From Veillonella sp. 3310 (GTDB lineage Bacteria; Bacillota; Negativicutes; Veillonellales; Veillonellaceae), in assembly GCF_003999875.1 (NCBI RefSeq), contig NZ_RQVJ01000007.1, forward strand, positions 39,590 through 103,589: a stretch of DNA of 64,000 bases. The letters are read 5' to 3'. The notes under the pieces were generated by a model. That model did no database searches, had not been told where the DNA came from, and worked only from the letters and a program-made list of their open reading frames with translations. Of this stretch, positions 63,501-64,000 are shown in pieces. A program made the translations under genes and the position numbers. Positions within the stretch are counted from its first letter, which is position 1. Every line of letters begins with the position of its first letter.

Positions 63501-64000
63501 GTTATCTACAGATGCTTTTGTTGCAAGACCATTAATAACAACTGCTTCATTAGCTTTTTCAGTCTCTTCTCCATCAACTTTTGTTAATGTTACAGATCCA
63601 TCTGCACTTACAGTATATGTACCTTGTTTTACATGACGTTCTGCTGTTTTATCTACTTTATTAGATGTTAGATTTTGTAAATCAGCTGCATTTGCTTTTT
63701 TAGCTACTTCTGCTGTTACGTCTGCTGCATTTGCTTTTTTCCCTACTTCTGTTGTTAACGCTTCTACATCTGTTGTATTGGCTTTCTTAGCTAAATCTGC
63801 TGTTACATCTGCTGCATTTGCTTTTTTAGCTAACTCTGCTGTTACATCAGCTACATTTGCTTTTTTTCCTACTTCTGTAGTCAAGTTATCTACGGATGCT
63901 TTTGTTGCAAGACCATTAATAATAACTGCTTCATTAGCTTTTTCAGTCTCTTCTCCATCAACTTTTGTTAATGTTACAGATCCATCTGCACTTACAGTAT
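60534..64000 (-). CDS. Trimeric autotransporter adhesin (YadA-like), N-terminus outside window
   Basis: The C-terminal 1155 codons of a second large adhesin that runs off the right edge with no stop or start. It carries a long stalk of KKANA-type repeats (13- and 16-residue units, about 62140-63490 and 63675-63890). A 21-bp-unit heptad block rich in AEAKT (about 61535-62133) follows, then a GTITAGTGDNA-type segment and the membrane anchor. The anchor and tail (LNPLSYDPLRKSQIMAG to the end) are nearly identical to those of the neighbouring adhesin, including a coiled coil after YRFG. No ESPR can be seen because the start is outside. Tandem paralogs of this kind can exchange segments. Confidence 0.93.
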   Translation of the reverse strand, partial: TVSADGSVTLTKVDGEETEKANEAVIINGLATKASVDNLTTEVGKKANVADVTAELAKKANAADVTADLAKKANTTDVEALTTEVGKKANAADVTAEVAKKANAADLQNLTSNKVDKTAERHVKQGTYTVSADGSVTLTKVDGEETEKANEAVVINGLATKASVDNLTTEVGKKANAADVTAELAKKANATDVEALTTEVGKKANAADVTAEIAKKANATDVEALTTEVGKKANAADVTAELAKKANAADVTAELAKKANATDVEALTTEVGKKANAADVTAELAKKANATDVEALTTEVGKKANAADVTAELAKKANAADVTAEIAKNANATDVEALTTEVGKKANAADVTAELAKKANAADVTAELAKKANAADVTAELAKKANATDVEALTTEVGKKANAADVTAELAKKANAADVTAELAKKANATDVEALTTEVGKKANAADVTAELAKKANATDVEALTTEVGKKANAADVTAELAKKANAADVTAEIAKKANAADVTAELAKKANAADVTAELAKKANATDVEALTTEVGKKANAADVTAELAKKANATDVEALTTEVGKKANAAEVTAELAKKANATDVEALTTEVGKKANAADVTAELAEKANASDVEALTTEVGKAKETATEAKNTAEAAKTAAGEAKSVADQANTTAGEAKTLAGEAKTAAEEANTSAGEAKTAADQANTTAGEAKTAAEEAKTKAGEAKTKAEGADAKATEAKTTAGEAKTIAEAAKTAAGEAKTAAEEAKTTAGEAKAKAEGAEATATEAKTTAGEAKTAAGEAKTTAEQANKTAGEAKNTADTAKQTADAAKQSADKATEQLNDISTKVNAGIDKDLKDLSDAGKKVITDLVNVTGDNNISVTPSVDEKTKVKTFTAKLNDTITLGTGDNAITVNGTNGTITAGTGDNAVTINGTNGTITANNVKANDGVFGVPADAKGVPTAEGNTTTINNNGLSVVSKDAAGNVSTIQIKDGKISGLTPGKGDNDAATVGQVNDAIAQSAGNIGRALEKTAQRVDQVGAHAAALAAMNPLSYDPLRKSQIMAGIGTYSGNQALALGVAHYANENFMFNVGVTMGEGKSMANVGATYRFGTGDNDTIPERYKGGPISSVYVMQDEISALKAENARKDVEYGNKIDMLMERIAMLEAKLK
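61535..62133 (-). repeat. Heptad-encoding 21-bp repeats in the second adhesin
   Basis: About 28 consecutive units encode seven-residue blocks such as TAGEAKT and AAEEAKT. They form a long Ala/Glu/Lys coiled coil. The near-identical DNA units favour slippage and unequal exchange. Confidence 0.85.
62137..63490 (-). repeat. Mixed 39- and 48-bp tandem repeats in the second adhesin stalk
   Basis: Two unit types alternate irregularly: AADVTAELAKKAN (13 residues) and ATDVEALTTEVGKKAN (16 residues). Many copies differ only at synonymous sites. The order is not strictly periodic, suggesting repeated local duplication and deletion. Confidence 0.88.
63491..64000 (-). repeat. 384-bp larger repeat unit in the second adhesin
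   Basis: The segment 63491-63616 recurs at 63875-64000 with only two differences over 126 nt. It encodes the module from TVSADGSVTLTKVDG to VDNLTTEVGKKAN. The second copy is cut by the window edge. Confidence 0.85.

Noticed and set aside
62092..63636. Long open reading frame of 514 codons on the plus strand opposite the second adhesin
   Set aside because: It is the mirror of the repeat-coding strand: the repeated units keep the opposite frame open. Its peptide is a monotonous Phe/Ala/Ser series without a ribosome site.

Overview
The window reads as a chromosomal segment of a diderm Firmicute of the class Negativicutes, most likely Veillonella. The evidence is an AT-rich genome with Firmicute-style gene sets (trmK-nif3, rpsF-ssb-rpsR, floA-nfeD, ftsH-hpt-tilS), strong AGGAGG ribosome binding sites, outer-membrane trimeric autotransporters, a Tat-exported [NiFe] hydrogenase, and enzymes of the oxaloacetate-malate-fumarate-succinate route. 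The genus is inferred from this combination; no database search was run. Nearly all genes lie on the minus strand.

Region by region. Positions 1-2358 hold the start of a DUF3100 membrane protein, a flavodoxin with a DUF3793 partner under a possible Fur site, and an exported hypothetical protein behind glnS. Positions 2368-12857 carry glnS, a 2-hydroxyacid dehydrogenase, an XRE regulator, two YbjN-like paralogs, xpt, a LysR regulator divergent from a flavodiiron protein (fprA), and the nfeD-floA membrane operon. Positions 12928-19498 hold the two-subunit Fe-S fumarase and a five-gene [NiFe] uptake hydrogenase operon (small subunit, large subunit, cytochrome b, maturation protease, HupH-like). 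Positions 19632-26832 contain thioredoxin, RNase P RNA, nif3, trmK, four tRNA genes, a nitrilase, cysE, cysK, a molybdopterin-binding protein and crcB. Positions 27216-40517 contain a 59-bp mini insertion element, aspA, rpsF-ssb-rpsR, cstA, birA-coaX-dusB, and a divIC/ppx/tilS/hpt/ftsH cluster. Positions 40766-42346 are an intact ISL3-family element with a perfect 8-bp target duplication. Then come a carboxyltransferase subunit, the folE-folP-folB-folK operon with an ABC-F ATPase, a vitamin B6 kinase with an ECF S component, a predicted small RNA, a thioesterase, an orphan antitoxin, and two large trimeric autotransporter adhesins. The second adhesin runs off the right edge.

How the genes fit together. 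The carboxyltransferase subunit, fumarase, aspartase and hydrogenase fit an anaerobe that ferments lactate and other organic acids through oxaloacetate, malate and fumarate, with hydrogen as an electron donor or sink. FprA, thioredoxin and flavodoxin fit redox and oxygen protection. The adhesins fit life in a mixed biofilm.

I saw no CRISPR array, prophage or recognisable defence island. The strongest leads beyond ordinary annotation are: a poly-G tract upstream of a clear promoter for the 1999-residue adhesin (possible phase variation); a coiled-coil tail after the beta-barrel of both adhesins; a 59-bp mini-ISL3 element with a perfect 8-bp target duplication; and a roughly 113-nt RNA with its own promoter and terminator at 51947-52059.
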